Source of the DNA: Atriophallophorus winterbourni
Taxonomy: Eukaryota > Platyhelminthes > Trematoda > Plagiorchiida > Microphallidae
Direction: 5' to 3'
Assembly: GCA_013407085.1 (NCBI GenBank)
Contig: JACCGJ010003449.1
Location: forward strand, 1-64,000
Length of the DNA stretch: 64,000 nt
The stretch's first letter is position 1; the number at the start of each line of letters is the position of its first letter. The notes under the pieces were generated by a model, which had not been told where the DNA came from, made no database searches, and saw only the letters and a program-made list of their open reading frames with translations. Made by a program: the position numbers and the translations under genes. Shown piece after piece: positions 43,930-55,097 of the stretch.

Positions 43930-44850
43930 TGCAGGGGAGTGCTCGCAGGAATCACTGATTCTCAGTGGAGTGCCTCAAGGCTCGGTGCTTGGTCCATTAC
44001 TTTTTCTTATTTTTGTAAACGACCTGGCAGCGTGCTTAAGTTCACGCTGCTTCCTGTTTGCCGATGATGTTAAGATCCTAGGAACCGACAGTAGAGATAC
44101 GCTTATCTCTGATTTAGAAAAAGTAATCGAGTGGACAAAGACCTGGGACTTGCCACTAAACCTGGGGAAGAGCTGTCTTCTGACGACTGATTTAGCGACA
44201 ACCCAACTAGAAGTTGGAGAAGGAACTATCAGAATCGCGGCTGCTCAGAAAGTGAAGGATCTTGGCATTACTATAACAGGCGATTTTAAATGGGCTACTC
44301 AATGTGCCAAAGCTGCAAACAAGGCTCGCAGAGAATTGTTCAGACTTCGCTCAGCGTTATCTTGCCGAAAACCTTCAATCTTCATTCCCTTATACAAAGT
44401 AGTCGTGCGGCCTCACTTGGAATACTGCGTTCAATCCTGGGCACCGTACTTAAAAAGGATATATCATGTCTCGAAAGGGTCCAGCGCCTTGCGACTAGGA
44501 TGGTTGAGGGTCAGGCAGGTAAAACCTATGAGGCTAGACTCAAGGACCTCGGTTTGTTCTCACTAAAGAGACGGCGGCTGCGAGGTGACCTAATGGAAGC
44601 CTTCAAGATTCTTAAGGGTGATAATATTACTGAAATCCTTAAACTTGCCCCTAAAGCAGCTACAAGGGGTAATTGTATGAAACTTCTTAAGAGTAGGCCC
44701 AGGTTGCTAGCACGTGAGCACTTTTTTAGCAACCGTGTGGTCAACTTCTGGAGCAAGCTCCCAGATTGTATAGTAAGCCTCCCAAATGTGTTGAGCTTTA
44801 AAAAGGATTTAGACGTTAAATGGTCTATCATATTTCCGCACATTGTCTAA
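43930..44850 (+). pseudogene. Second CR1-type RT fragment
   Basis: Begins in the palm (GVPQGSVLGPLLFLIFVNDL, CFLFADDVKIL) and runs through KVKDLGITITGDFKW and VVRPHLEYCVQSWAPYLKR. A frameshift near 44455-44465 moves the rest to the frame ending 44850 (LERVQRLATRM, LFSLKRRRLRGDLMEAFKIL, VVNFWSKLPDCIV). Different family from the adjoining element: it sits directly 3' of that element's tail. 5' truncated. Confidence 0.88.
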
Positions 44851-44881
44851 TAAAAAACTTTAAAAAAACGTATTTTTACAT

Positions 44882-44985
44882 TTTTATCATATCTGTCTAG
44901 GCCTGGACAACCTGACAGCAAATTAGCCCACATGCAGTCTATGACTGTGTTTCACTTTACCTCAACTAGACTAGTGATTTCATAC
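44882..44985 (-). repeat. Repeat A, partial copy
   Basis: 'catatctgtctaggcctgga' and 'gcccacatgcagtctatgac' near the end of the RT fragment. Confidence 0.75.
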
Positions 44986-45009
44986 ACCACACATTGTTCA
45001 CGCATATTA

Positions 45010-45215
45010 TTGCATTGTTTCTTGAATAGCTAACCTCTCACCGTGCTGGTGAAGAGAAACCCTACCTTACTTTCCAGATATTCGAAAACAAGAACGTGTG
45101 AAAAGTACGAACTGTATACTCGATATCGAAGTGCCGGGTGCTCAACCGTCGAAGGAAATCTGGGCGCGTGATTAGCTTTTAGCCACCTTCAGCCCTGTGC
45201 AACTTGAACTTGAAC
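45010..45215 (-). repeat. Motif F followed by repeat C copy
   Basis: 'aacctctcaccgtgctggtg' at 45029, then 45085-45215 is the reverse complement of 28286-28415 with almost no changes ('actcgatatcgaagtgccgg'). Confidence 0.75.
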
Positions 45216-45420
45216 GTAGCCAGTTATGCACGCAATGCCTGAAGGCTGCACCTGTTAATCTGCGCACGATATTTAAACACGGTATTCAGCAGAACCATCA
45301 CAGAGTCAGATGCTGCTTTATTTAGTAAAAGGTGTGCTGATTATCTTATTGGCCGTAAATTATGCAAGAAAAATGTGGCTGACTAGCTTCAGTCAGCTTA
45401 TGTCCTTTACCTCATATTGT

Positions 45421-45645
45421 GCACGGATGTGCAATCGTTCAGTACTTCGTGCTGTGCGGCTAACACTGCTAAATTGATTGGACAGAGGTAGTGAGCTGCA
45501 TTCTGAAACAGGCTGTAGTCTCACTACCATTTCCTGTTATTTTTTCTTCCTCATATCTGTCTAGGCCTGGGCAACCTGACAGTAACTTAGCCCACGTGCA
45601 GTCTCTGACTGTGCGGCACTTTGCCTGTATCAGGCTTGTGCTTTC
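45421..45645 (-). repeat. Repeat A, full-length copy
   Basis: From 'cacggatgtgcaatcgttca' to 'caggcttgtgctttcatacc'. Best-preserved copy together with 21294-21536 and 25288-25500. Confidence 0.85.
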
Positions 45646-46335
45646 ATACCATACCTCATATTGTAAATCCCCCTTGATTGTTTGGTCACCGCCAAGCAAA
45701 GCAGGTAAGCGCATTTATTAGCACTGTTCTTTTAAAATATTTACAATTTTTTCATACTTTTGCCGGATGTGATTCTGATTCAATAATCTGTAGTGGTGAG
45801 CCGTAAGCAAAGCGTAAAATTCTATGAATATTCTAATAGTATAAGAAAATGTGAAATAATACGCGTAATTAAAATCTGTAAGAAAATACCGACTTACGTA
45901 TTCCTTTTTATTCGGCGCGTTACGTTACCACTATCATGTTTTCTCGTACAATATTCTCCCTCGTATTGCTCGTTCTATATGAATCGGACCAATGTAGTTT
46001 GATTAAAATGAAGATATCAGTATTCCGAAACCTTGTAATTTGCGGTTCGCTGATGCACACGGCATCATGATGGAAAACATTCTAATCAAAAACTTACTTT
46101 AGGAATTATTAAGGAATTTCTTCAAAGGAAAATAATTCCTGCGGTGCTTTTAAATAAAAAATAATGTGTACAATAAAGAAAAAGGGAGGAGAAACGTGGT
46201 TAGTGTCCACATAATAACGTCATTTTTCTCTTTTGTATGTTGTGTACACTCAACGTAAATTCAGGCCATGAGAAATATAGAAATAATGCACCCTTTCCAA
46301 TCAAGTCGATGTATTGCCTTTTTGTCATGCACTAC
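45646..46335. other. No recognisable feature
   Basis: AT-rich, no gene or named repeat. Confidence 0.4.
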
Positions 46336-46337
46336 AC

Positions 46338-46830
46338 GGCTTTGCACCTCATCTGGGTAAGCGTGCCTGTCCAACCTTAGCTACACTAAAAATACGGCTT
46401 TTAATTCCACTCTTAATTTATGGGCTTGGCCAGCAACCAATTTTGTGCTCCATACCATCAGCATCATCATGAAGCAGAAGTCTGGAGCCAGACAAATTGC
46501 CAAGCAATATGAAGCAGGAAAAGTAGATAAGCAAGCGAGTGGAAAAGGGAAAGCAGGCAATTGTAGAAAACCTTAAGCATCCGAAAATCTTGTGCTCAAA
46601 CTATTCAACATTGACTCCTGAAAAGCTATACTGCGCTCAAAGAGATGGACTGGATTCTTCTGTTTAATCTCAAGTTTCAATCACGTTTATTCTAGATGTT
46701 CTAATTTTAGTAAACGCCAGTCTGAGTTTCGTAATTCTGGACATGAGTTTCTTTTCTATTTCTGTCCCAGTGACCAACAAACATCGGAAGTGGTCAAATT
46801 GCTTTACGTGAGCTCATCATCAACAGCATT
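46338..46830 (-). mobile_element. RTE-like LINE 3' fragment, split by a repeat B insertion
   Basis: 46338-46425 and 46570-46830 align with 47170-47250 and 47460-47720 in the neighbouring copy ('aacgccagtctgagtttcg' versus 'aatgccagtctggccttag'). Between them at 46455-46560 is a repeat B unit. Confidence 0.6.
46455..46560 (+). repeat. Repeat B copy
   Basis: 'agaagtctggagccagacaa' then 'attgccaagcaatatgaagc'. Confidence 0.65.
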
Positions 46831-47116
46831 ACAATCTGATACAAATATGGTGCCGTTCAGCAAAAAGCAATGAATTGTATAGTACACGGAAGGGGAACAG
46901 TAAAAAAGACGGTTAATAATTTTTTTCATGTAAACACGGTTTTTTATTTTTTCGTTTTTTATTATTGTTTATGATCGGGCTAAAATTAATGTCAGAGAGA
47001 AATAGGGATGATATACTTTTTCCATTGATGTCAGTTCATTGCCATCGTTGTCAATGTGTTAAGTCAAAAACTCTCCTTCTATTGCACCCATCTTCTGTTT
47101 CTGCTTTATTTTGCTT

Positions 47117-47167
47117 GTTTCTATGTCTGGCTCCAGACTTGTGCTTCGTGATGATGATGATGATAAT
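47117..47167 (-). repeat. Repeat B 3' end with (ATG)n
   Basis: 'ctggctccagacttgtgctt' then ATG units; tail-to-tail with the RTE fragment that follows. Confidence 0.65.
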
Positions 47168-47830
47168 GGTGCACCACATTCAGGTAAGCGCCCGTCCAAT
47201 CTTGATTAGATCAGAAGTAAGCTTTTTCAAGCCACTCTTCCAAGATAACGGCTGACCGCCAGTCACTTTTTTCTTGACTGTACCGGCTGACGCATATAGC
47301 ACCTGACGTAGTAAGTGTTCGGTTTTAATGCGCCGGGCATGCCCCAACCAATGGAGAAGACGTCTGTTAATGGCTGTCTGAAGGTTAGTGCCGCTGTTTC
47401 CTGACCTCAGAATTGCAAACGTGGTGTTTCCACCGAACATGTGCAATTCTCCGCAAACAACTTTTGTCTAATCCTCCTAGCGTCTTCTGCGTGAACTGTC
47501 CAACATTCACTCCCAAAAAACAATAGTGTTCTTACCGAAATTGAGTGGATCATTCCCTTTAAACTCAAGCTTAAATCACGTCTTTTGCAGGGGTCACTTA
47601 AATCTGGTAAATGCCAGTCTGGCCTTAGCCATTCTGGACGTGTTTTCCAACTCTACCCCACCACTAGCAACTACCAAACTTTCTAGATAGTTGAACTGCT
47701 CAACATGAGTGAGAGCCAGGTCATTTATTGCAAAATTTGGCAGTTCTCTTGACCATTCATGAAGGAGCACTTTACACTTACTCGGTGAATAAATAGCCCA
47801 TACGTCCTGCGCATGAAATCAGATGATATA
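47168..47830 (-). mobile_element. RTE-like LINE C-terminal fragment
   Basis: Frame 47446-47180 has INRRLLHWLGHARRI and GGQPLSWKSGLKKLTSDLIK, the C-terminal block of trematode RTE polyproteins (normally LRWLGHVLRM ... RGGQPLTWQRGMK). Upstream, in other frames, KCKVLLHEW and FNYLESLVVASGG. Broken by several stops. Confidence 0.8.
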
Positions 47831-47925
47831 TGAAATCTCAAGCTTGATCCAGGCGAAGTGCCACACAATCACAGACTGCATGTTGGCTAAGATACTGTCA
47901 GGTTACCCAGGCCTAGACATGATAT
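47824..47925 (+). repeat. Repeat A, partial copy
   Basis: 'gaaatctcaagcttgatcca' to 'ggttacccaggcctagacat'. Confidence 0.75.
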
Positions 47926-48294
47926 GAAACCATGCCGAACGCTCTATGCGTCAGCCGGTACAGACGGGAAAAAGTGGTTGGTGGTCAGATACTAACTTTG
48001 AAGAGTGATTTAAAAAGGCTTACTTTTGGTTGAGCCAAGGTTTGGCGGGCTCGCTTGCCTGGATGGGGTGCAAGAGAAGGAGAAAGTGTTTGGCTTGACA
48101 CTGGCAACGATGGCTATGAACCAATGGAGAAAGTGTTTCATCTCTAATTCCCTCGTGACATTAATGTTTATGATGATAAACTCTAATGAAAAACGACGTG
48201 TATAAATAAACAAAAAATATTCACTGTTTTCCTTCCGTGTATTGTTCAGTTCTTTGCTTATTATTGACTGGCACCATATCTGTATCAGATTGCG

Positions 48295-48296
<2 letters not shown>

Positions 48297-48329
<33 letters not shown>
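48297..48329. repeat. (TA)n microsatellite
   Basis: About 32 bp. Confidence 0.9.
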
Positions 48330-48331
<2 letters not shown>

Positions 48332-48361
48332 ATACGCCCTTACCCTCCCTATCTTGTGAGC

Positions 48362-48420
48362 GTGTGATGCAGTTTCTGACTGTGCGGCACTTTGCCTGGA
48401 TCAGGCTTGTGCTTTCACAT
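48362..48420 (-). repeat. Repeat A, 3' fragment
   Basis: 'gactgtgcggcactttgcct' then 'ggatcaggcttgtgctttca'. Confidence 0.75.
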
Positions 48421-48439
48421 CTTAGCCCACATCTTGTGA

Positions 48440-50210
48440 ACGTACTAGTCCCTCTGGATGGCAACATACTTCGGTGGGATTCCATTGCGAAGCGATCAGT
48501 TCCATAGAGCAGACCTGTCAACCGAGTTAAAGACGGCTCGAATATCCAGAAACACCACCACGTTTGGTCGCCAATACAGGTGTCGGTGTTCTAGCGACGG
48601 ACGCAGAACGAAAATCTTGTCTACACATCCGCGTTTGCCGAAAACCAGCTTGCTATTCGTGAGAAGTGTCCTCCCGAATCGGGGTAAGTCTGCGAAGAAA
48701 GATGTCGACTAGTATCTTAGGTACTACTGGGTTAAGTGATATTCCGCGATAGTTACAACATTCGTTTCTTTCTCCTTTTTATGGACTGGTATTATTATGG
48801 TTTCACCCATCCATCCAAAATTTTGAGAAATTTTCTAGCAACTTTGCAACGAATGTCTTGCCTCCTTATTTGAAAAATATAGGGTGAAGCTCGTTGGGAC
48901 CCGAGTCTTTGTGTCGCTTTATAGATTGAAGATCCTCTTCGTATTTCTTTGACACTTGGTGGGGCTAGTGACATTGACCATTGTAAAGAAGAGTGGGGAA
49001 TGTCGGTGGTGTCTGCAGGAGATTGCCGATTCAACTGCTGCCTGAAGTATTCTCTCCAGCTTTCTAAACGCCTACGAATGTTGGTTACGCACGAACAGTT
49101 AATCTCAAGAATGGTTTCACACAGACCTTGTGGCTTAGCTTTTCAAACATGACTCAATTGGTATAACCTACTCATGTACACCAAGCCGATGCTTTTTTCG
49201 TCTCCGAAACGCGTTCTTTTCAGCTAGACTGCCGGTTTTACTTCAGGTTCTTTGATTAGGTTAGTAAGACACTTCCGGTCATCTTCATACTCTAAACCAC
49301 TGGGTAAGGCGCGGCGTTTATCGAATATCATAAGAGACTCAGCAGAAGTCCATAGTATGTTGGTTGACAAGAGACTTTTCAGCATTCAGACTCAGAGTCG
49401 TAGAGCGCTTGCCTAAAGTGGAGTCAATGACGATCCAGTTCTACCTGGCGATTTTTGAAAGGGCCAGCGATAAAGTATCCCAAAACCTAGAATTTACTAG
49501 GAAATAAGGAGTTTGTGTCCAGTATGTGACACTTTAGTTTGAGTTTGCCTTCGAATTGAAGGCTGATTGTTTTGCACTCTAAGTCATGATCAGAATCTAC
49601 ACTAGTACTCAAGTGAGACCTGTAGTTTTTGATACCACTTCATCACTTGTTGCTTATAGTGATATTGCTAAGCTGCACCCAAGTACGTTGTAATAGGGAA
49701 CGCCATCTAGCTAGATGCTTGGGATGTCGAAAGTTAGTGGAGGCGAGGAAGAGGTGGTAGTCGTTACAAAGAAACAGCATTATTTCTTCATGATACTTTT
49801 GGTCGCTTAACATTCCATACTCTCCTCGAGGTAGTGCTCATCATCATCATCATCATCATCATGAGTCACAAGTCTGGAGCCAGACAAAGTGCCAGTCTGA
49901 GCTGTGGATCCCAATCGTGTATGAAAATCTACGACAAGCCCTACTAAGAGACTTTGCGTGCACTCAATAAGAGAACAAAGTTCTTCGTAGAATTGGTCCT
50001 TCAGCTCCTCTGATCTGCATTTCGTGAATGCGCATGCTGAGATGACAAATAGGTTACGTCGCTCATCACCTTCTTTGTTTATTGCTGTGCCCCGAAATCT
50101 CGCCGCTGCTCAGTCTGCCATCAATGGGTATCTAGAAGGGAGGTTTCCGCTTTTTAGCTAACAGCAATTCGTACCCCACCTAGGTCGGCAGAGGAATCGG
50201 TGGGATCACT
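48440..50210 (-). mobile_element. RTE-like LINE (endonuclease and RT start), degraded
   Basis: Minus strand from 50210: endonuclease piece near 50075-49905 (ERRNLFVISACAFTKCRSEE, LKDQFYEEL), then degraded linker, 49034-48795 (SVKEIRRGSSIYK region) and RT start near 48790-48640 (ETIIIPVHKKGERNECCNYR, GISLNPVVPKILV). The palm is missing. A repeat B unit with (CAT)n at 49838-49900 is inserted. The endonuclease VxxAYAPT block is altered. Confidence 0.78.
49838..49900 (+). repeat. Repeat B copy with (CAT)n
   Basis: Eight CAT units, then 'gagtcacaagtctggagcca' and 'gacaaagtgccagtctgagc', inside the degraded RTE element. Confidence 0.75.
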
Positions 50211-50239
50211 GAACACACTTAAATAAAACCTACTCTATT

Positions 50240-50342
50240 TTTTCGCATATCTGTGTAGGCATGGACAACCTGACAGTAATTTAGCACATGTACAGTATGT
50301 GACTGTGCGGCACTTTGCCTGGATCAGGCTTGTGCTTCCACA
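50240..50342 (-). repeat. Repeat A, partial copy
   Basis: 'atatctgtgtaggcatggac' to 'ggatcaggcttgtgcttcca'. Confidence 0.75.
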
Positions 50343-50683
50343 CATAAAAGATTCATCAGACTAGATTTCACCACGCAAAAGCGACTATTAATCCAAAGAT
50401 TAATGTCGGTCGTATGTGTGAACTCCTTTTTTCTGTGCGATTCAAGAAAGCTTTCACAGCCGGGTTCACCAAAACAGCTTCACCAGATTTAGCCTCTGAA
50501 AACTGGGAATCGCTTAAAAGCTTCATACGTTGAGTCGTTCTTTCCACTTACGTTCCAAAGGAAGCACGCATGGGTGACTGTTCGATGCTAAAACATCTGT
50601 CATTACTGCCATCACGGATGAGAAACCGTCAACATTTCTCAGGTTTCAATGAAAGCCAACAAATGAAAAACTTGTGCCTTCTT

Positions 50684-50905
50684 ATGTATGTATGAACTCA
50701 CAAGCCTGATACAGGCAAAGTGCCGCACAGTCAAAGGCTGCACGTCGGCTAAGATAGTGTCTAGACAGATATGAGGAAGGAAAACAACAATGGCAGTGAG
50801 ACTAGCGTGTATTCGCATGCAGTTAATTACCGGTAGCAATTCAATTTAGCATGGTGTTAGCTGCACAACACAAAAGTGCTGCACGATTGCACATCCGATG
50901 CGCCT
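50684..50905 (+). repeat. Repeat A, near full-length copy
   Basis: TATG units, 'caagcctgatacaggcaaag', to 'gctgcacgattgcacatccg'; about 15 bp missing in the middle. Confidence 0.8.
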
Positions 50906-51013
50906 TTTTAGAATAGCTATGAATAAGGTCGAGTAGACTGCTAAGCGGTGCGCAAATGTCTGTTGAACTGAAATTAGCCTCGTTATTCAAAACGCTGCAG
51001 ATATTTGTAATCT

Positions 51014-51780
51014 TCATGGTACGTGCGATGGGATCAAGATAGCCATTGCTCCCAACAGACTAAAAACTCCTCCCATGAAGTCATCCTCTGGTAAGCTAAT
51101 TGTCTTTCTACTAGAGGTAGGGCACGGATGTACCTCATGCACTGAAAATTTTGATCGTTTACCAACCATTGAACACCTAGGTGCTCCCATTACTCTTAAT
51201 GATCTCAATTAAGCGATCGATCGCCTCGCGAGAGTAAAGGCCCCTGGTGATGACGGAATTCCACCTAAGCTCATCAAGCACTGTAAAGCAGCTTTAATAC
51301 AGCCACTTCATCGACTGTTTCATCAGTGCTGGTAGGAAGAATGTGTCCCACAAGAGATGTGAGTGACCAAGATCGTCATGCTATTTAAGTATAAGTGTGA
51401 TAGAAGTGACTACAACAAGTACCGAGGAATCACTCTTTTTAAAATTGGAGACAACTTGTTTGCTAAAATGGTGCTCATGCTGCTACCGAAATTAATTGAT
51501 AGAATTTACTCAAAATCTCAATGTATGTTTCCACCTGGGAAGATCAACGGTAGACATGATCTCTCTGAGAACATCTCAAGACAAACGTTGGGAACAGCGT
51601 ATGTCATTATTGTTGTATTCAGTGATTCATCGGTGGTATTCGACTACGTCAGCATGAAAGGGCTTTTCAAAACGATTGCTTCTATATGCTGCCACCCAAT
51701 ACTGCATATACTCGATTTTTTTCAATCTCACCTAAATTGTTCACTCCAATTTAACCGTTGCATTTCCAAAGCTTTTTGAA
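51014..51780 (+). mobile_element. RTE-like RT fragment, plus strand
   Basis: 51220-51350 reads RVKAPGDDGIPPKLIKHCKA; 51363-51779 reads KIVMLFKYKCDRSDYNKYRG, SKSQCMFPP, then VFSDSSVVFDYVSMKGLFKT, corresponding to the KxKGERSDCxNYRGI and DLTKAFDxVSRxGLF motifs. The first catalytic Asp block is changed (VVFDYV). A stop at 51333 and loss of the YADD end make it dead. A different lineage from the minus-strand RTE copies. Confidence 0.8.
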
Positions 51781-51917
51781 ATTTGATGAATTATCAAACA
51801 TATGTGTTCTGGCTCCCATGTTCAACATATTTTGCTCTGCTGCTGAAGCACGCTTTTAGGAGTAAACAATGCTTTACTTATCTAAGAATGATTCTACAAT
51901 AGCTGAATCGTAAATAT

Positions 51918-52145
51918 GTATGAATGAAAGCACAAGCCTGATCCAGGCAGCGCCGCGCAGTTAAAGACTGCACGTAGGCTAAGATACTTTCAAGTTGCCC
52001 AGGCTTAGAAAGATATGATAAAGAAATTAAAAATGGTAATGAAACTCTATCGTATGTCAGCATGTAGCTCATTGCCGGTGGCCAATCAATTTAGCACAGT
52101 GTTGTCCGCACTGCACAGAAGTACTGCAGGATTGCATATCCGTGC
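51918..52145 (+). repeat. Repeat A, near full-length copy
   Basis: 'gcacaagcctgatccaggca' to 'gcaggattgcatatccgtgc'. Confidence 0.8.
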
Positions 52146-52149
52146 ATAA

Positions 52150-52890
52150 ACGTGAATAAAAATGGGTTTACTCAATGCCCTATAAAAGTATTCTCCAAGC
52201 AAACAGCAATCATGACAAGTAGAGAATGAAAAACGGTCATATTCTAAAAGATCTACTCTACGGAGATTTAAAATAAGAAGTTTAATTTTTGGGTAGGTAA
52301 CACTTACACTAAGAAGACATTTGAAAAATAGATATGAAAGCTCTTGTTATTGACTGTACGATATGAGAAGAACTTTCTCTTCACCGCACACTTTGTAGGC
52401 ACTGTGTAAATCATCACCTCCAATCCTAAGAAGAACATAAACTGCATTCAGATGCTGAACATAGGTTACGCTGAAAGCGTGCAAATGCGGCTGATCGGCT
52501 AAGAACTGTATATCTCTGTGAGCGCTGCAAGAGAGATTGTTTCTCTTGATTCGGACTGTTTAGTCATTCGAACGCTGTGTGAGTATGAACTCGTTATGTG
52601 CTTGTGATGTACATCCATGGTCGACATCGGCCAAAGGTCAACACAACACAGGATCCTGCTACGAAGAGATCTTTCTCAAGGATATGAAAGGTTTAAATAC
52701 TAAGCGATTTATTCCCAGAATAGCGGACTCTCTTCATGACTACGAACTAAAATGCGACAGTCGGACACAAAATACGACACAGCCCAAATCGGATAACATG
52801 CAGCCGTGTCTCATTCAACCGATAGTCTTCATATTGTTTTAGGTTGCTTGTCGGAAATGAATGTGCTTAAATTTAGCCTATGCAAATTTC
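52150..52890. other. No recognised gene
   Basis: One 87-codon plus-strand frame (52579-52842; KRFIPRIADSLHDYELKC) has moderately protein-like composition but no family or splice partners. Confidence 0.3.
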
Positions 52891-52891
52891 T

Positions 52892-53110
52892 ACACGGATG
52901 TTCAATCGTGCAGTACTTCTATCATGTATAGATAACACTGTGCTTTTTTTAATTTGCATTGAGCTGCATGGGGAACTACGCTCGAGTCTCGCTACCATTG
53001 GAAGTTAATTTATTATATTTCTGTAGGCCAAAGCAAGCTGATAGTATCTTAGCCCACGTGCAGTCTATGACTGTGCAGCACTGCCTGGTTCCAGGCTTGT
53101 GATTTCGTAC
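52892..53110 (-). repeat. Repeat A, full-length but divergent copy
   Basis: 'cacggatgttcaatcgtgca' to 'ccaggcttgtgatttcgtac'. Confidence 0.75.
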
Positions 53111-53170
53111 ATGCATATATCTGTCTGGTCATTCTACTCCCTACACATGCATAGTAATGTTGATGTTATG

Positions 53171-53602
53171 CTATCTGTCCAAGTTGGTGTTAACTTCGTT
53201 AGGAGTAACAGCCGAGGCCACACTGTTTGGCTGGGTTTCAATTGATATCGTATATTTTATGGTATAAGAAAAGGCACTACAGCAATAAATAGCGCAGCCT
53301 ATTTTTGGTTGCACTTTATCAACCGGTAAAATATGGTTTTTGGCCGTACCAAAGAATAGTGTTATGCAAAAATTACAGAAAATCATTAGATTTGCAGCGA
53401 GTGTTGACATTGTTATCTCAACTAGAGATATGAATTGATGTGTACGTCTTATTTCCTTAAGCAGGCATCTCTTAGGTAAATCGATTGCCATCTGTCTGAT
53501 AATGGCGAAAAGCTGCCAAACCTTTGTTCGAAGCACGGGCTTTATCTTGTTACCATTAACTTGTGCTCGTCGTAGCGTTATTGTTCTACCTTGAAATTTC
53601 AT
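53171..53602 (-). CDS. Unrecognised 143-codon reading frame
   Basis: A genuine ATG (53602-53600) opens 143 codons to a stop. The N-terminal 50 residues are basic (GRTITLRRAQVNGNKIKPV); residues about 65-85 are hydrophobic (TLAANLMIFCNFCITLFFG) and could form a membrane segment; cysteines follow. No family recognised, no splice or repeat context. It may be a chance frame. Confidence 0.2.
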   Translation of the reverse strand: MKFQGRTITLRRAQVNGNKIKPVLRTKVWQLFAIIRQMAIDLPKRCLLKEIRRTHQFISLVEITMSTLAANLMIFCNFCITLFFGTAKNHILPVDKVQPKIGCAIYCCSAFSYTIKYTISIETQPNSVASAVTPNEVNTNLDR

Positions 53603-53878
53603 TTATCGGTGGCCTCTTACATGCAAATTAATCATGTTACTACCAACTACTTTCGATCGGGTTGTGTGCAATATACCTAGTATTACCTGGCACTTGATCA
53701 GGCGTTAGTCTGGGTTAAGCCCTCGATGAGATTTGGATGCACTTATGCGAATTTCGAAACGTAGGTGAATATGGCTAGATGTAAGGATCGCCTTTACTAC
53801 ATGAGTTCCACGCGAACTTGTTTCTTATTAACAGTCCCAATGTGTAATATTGTTGAATATTCGTTTGGGATACAATCC

Positions 53879-53879
<1 letters not shown>

Positions 53880-53920
<41 letters not shown>
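53880..53920. repeat. (TTA)n microsatellite
   Basis: Thirteen or so TTA units. Confidence 0.95.
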
Positions 53921-53921
<1 letters not shown>

Positions 53922-53999
53922 ACAAGTCTTTACAGACGATGTGCCAACAAGTATACCATGAAGAGGGTGCATGATGAAAGAAAAATGTAGGTTCCATGG

Positions 54000-54640
54000 T
54001 TCTTGTTGAAGGCGACATACTACCCGGTTGCCAAGGCCGAAGTAGGGGGTTGGCTTAGGGGACCCCACCCGGGGCCTTTGACTCAAAAGTCTACCCGCAA
54101 GGCAGCGGTTTTTTCCTTCACGAGAGCCGGTGACCATTTTGAGGGTTCTTGCGCCTCTCTTGAAGTGCCTCGGCGATTGTTCGAGTACGCCTCTCTAGCC
54201 TTTGCACGACCAGATGCAACCTGCGAGGCAGCAAGGATTTTCCTCAGGGTTCACTCCCGAAGCATTTCCCGCAATCGGGTATGCCGCAAGGCAGCGGAGG
54301 TTTGGAATAAGGGTTTTCCTTCCCTTAGATGGACTGCCCTCCCAGGCTGACGAGCTCCATCTACCCGGAGCAAACTGGTTTTGAGGCGCCAGTCATCCGC
54401 CTTTGCCCCTTCTCCTGTCAGTAGAAGCAGTTCCGCCACGTACAGGCCAGGAGCTGGGCTTTGGTTGTCAGAGGCTGTTTGAGACGCACGCCATATGGGA
54501 GCATTTTATAGACAGTAGGAGCTCATCTCCACTGCCGCCCCCGGCTGTGACAACCTTGGAAAGAGCCGCGTCGAATAGCTGTGGGCTGAAGTTCCATGTA
54601 GCCAAACGCTGTGTTGCTACGAAGTGACTCCAAATACTAG
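54000..54640. other. GC-rich block of unknown nature
   Basis: About 640 bp clearly richer in G and C than the AT-rich surroundings ('gggaccccacccggggcctt', 'cactgccgcccccggctgtg'). 'cgcaaggcagcgg' occurs twice (54097 and 54288). A 115-codon plus frame (54003-54350) and shorter ones cover it, none recognisable. Possible foreign or repeat-derived sequence. Confidence 0.5.
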
Positions 54641-54721
54641 ATGAATGACGGTTACTTTCTAGGAATAGCACACGTGGTACCTAAATGCAAACTGGTTGTC
54701 ACGTCGATGGATGAGCTGGAT

Positions 54722-54776
54722 CTTTTCTGGATCCAGCCACGTTGCCTGTATCATATTTGTGATTTCATACATACAT
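54722..54776 (-). repeat. Repeat A 3' end fragment
   Basis: 'ttgtgatttcatacatacat' tail with degraded core; a further degenerate core is at 54868-54910 and another at 55215-55275. Confidence 0.5.
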
Positions 54777-54989
54777 TGCAAACACCGCGTTGAACTGATT
54801 AACCATAAATTTCAAGCTGATTTTGGGAAAAGCGTACCTTCACTGCCGTGGCAAAAATTGTTTTTTTTTATCCAGGCAACCTGACCATATCAGCCCAAGG
54901 GCTATGATTACGCGTACTTATCGGCTCCATGTATTTTGATTTCCTCTATATGTTTATGGCTAGGCCAATGGGAATGTAACCTGTGTCTT

Positions 54990-55097
54990 AATAATCTTTC
55001 TTTACCATACTTTTGCTCACCTGGTTTATCGGATGAATCGAATAATAATCTTTCTTTACCATACTTTTGCTCACCTGGTTTATCGGATGAATCGAAT
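54990..55097. repeat. 54-bp tandem duplication
   Basis: Two perfect or near-perfect 54-bp units sharing 'ttaccatacttttgctcacc' and 'ggtttatcggatgaatcg'. Confidence 0.95.

Noticed and set aside
54003..54350. 115-codon open frame in the GC-rich block
   Set aside because: High GC content lowers stop frequency; overlapping frames on both strands are equally open and no family is recognisable.
54347..54375. Hammerhead-like CTGACGA with a perfect GCTCC/GGAGC stem
   Set aside because: The stem II is good but it is followed by AAAC without the invariant G of GAAA, and no stem I or stem III with a cleavage triplet can be drawn.
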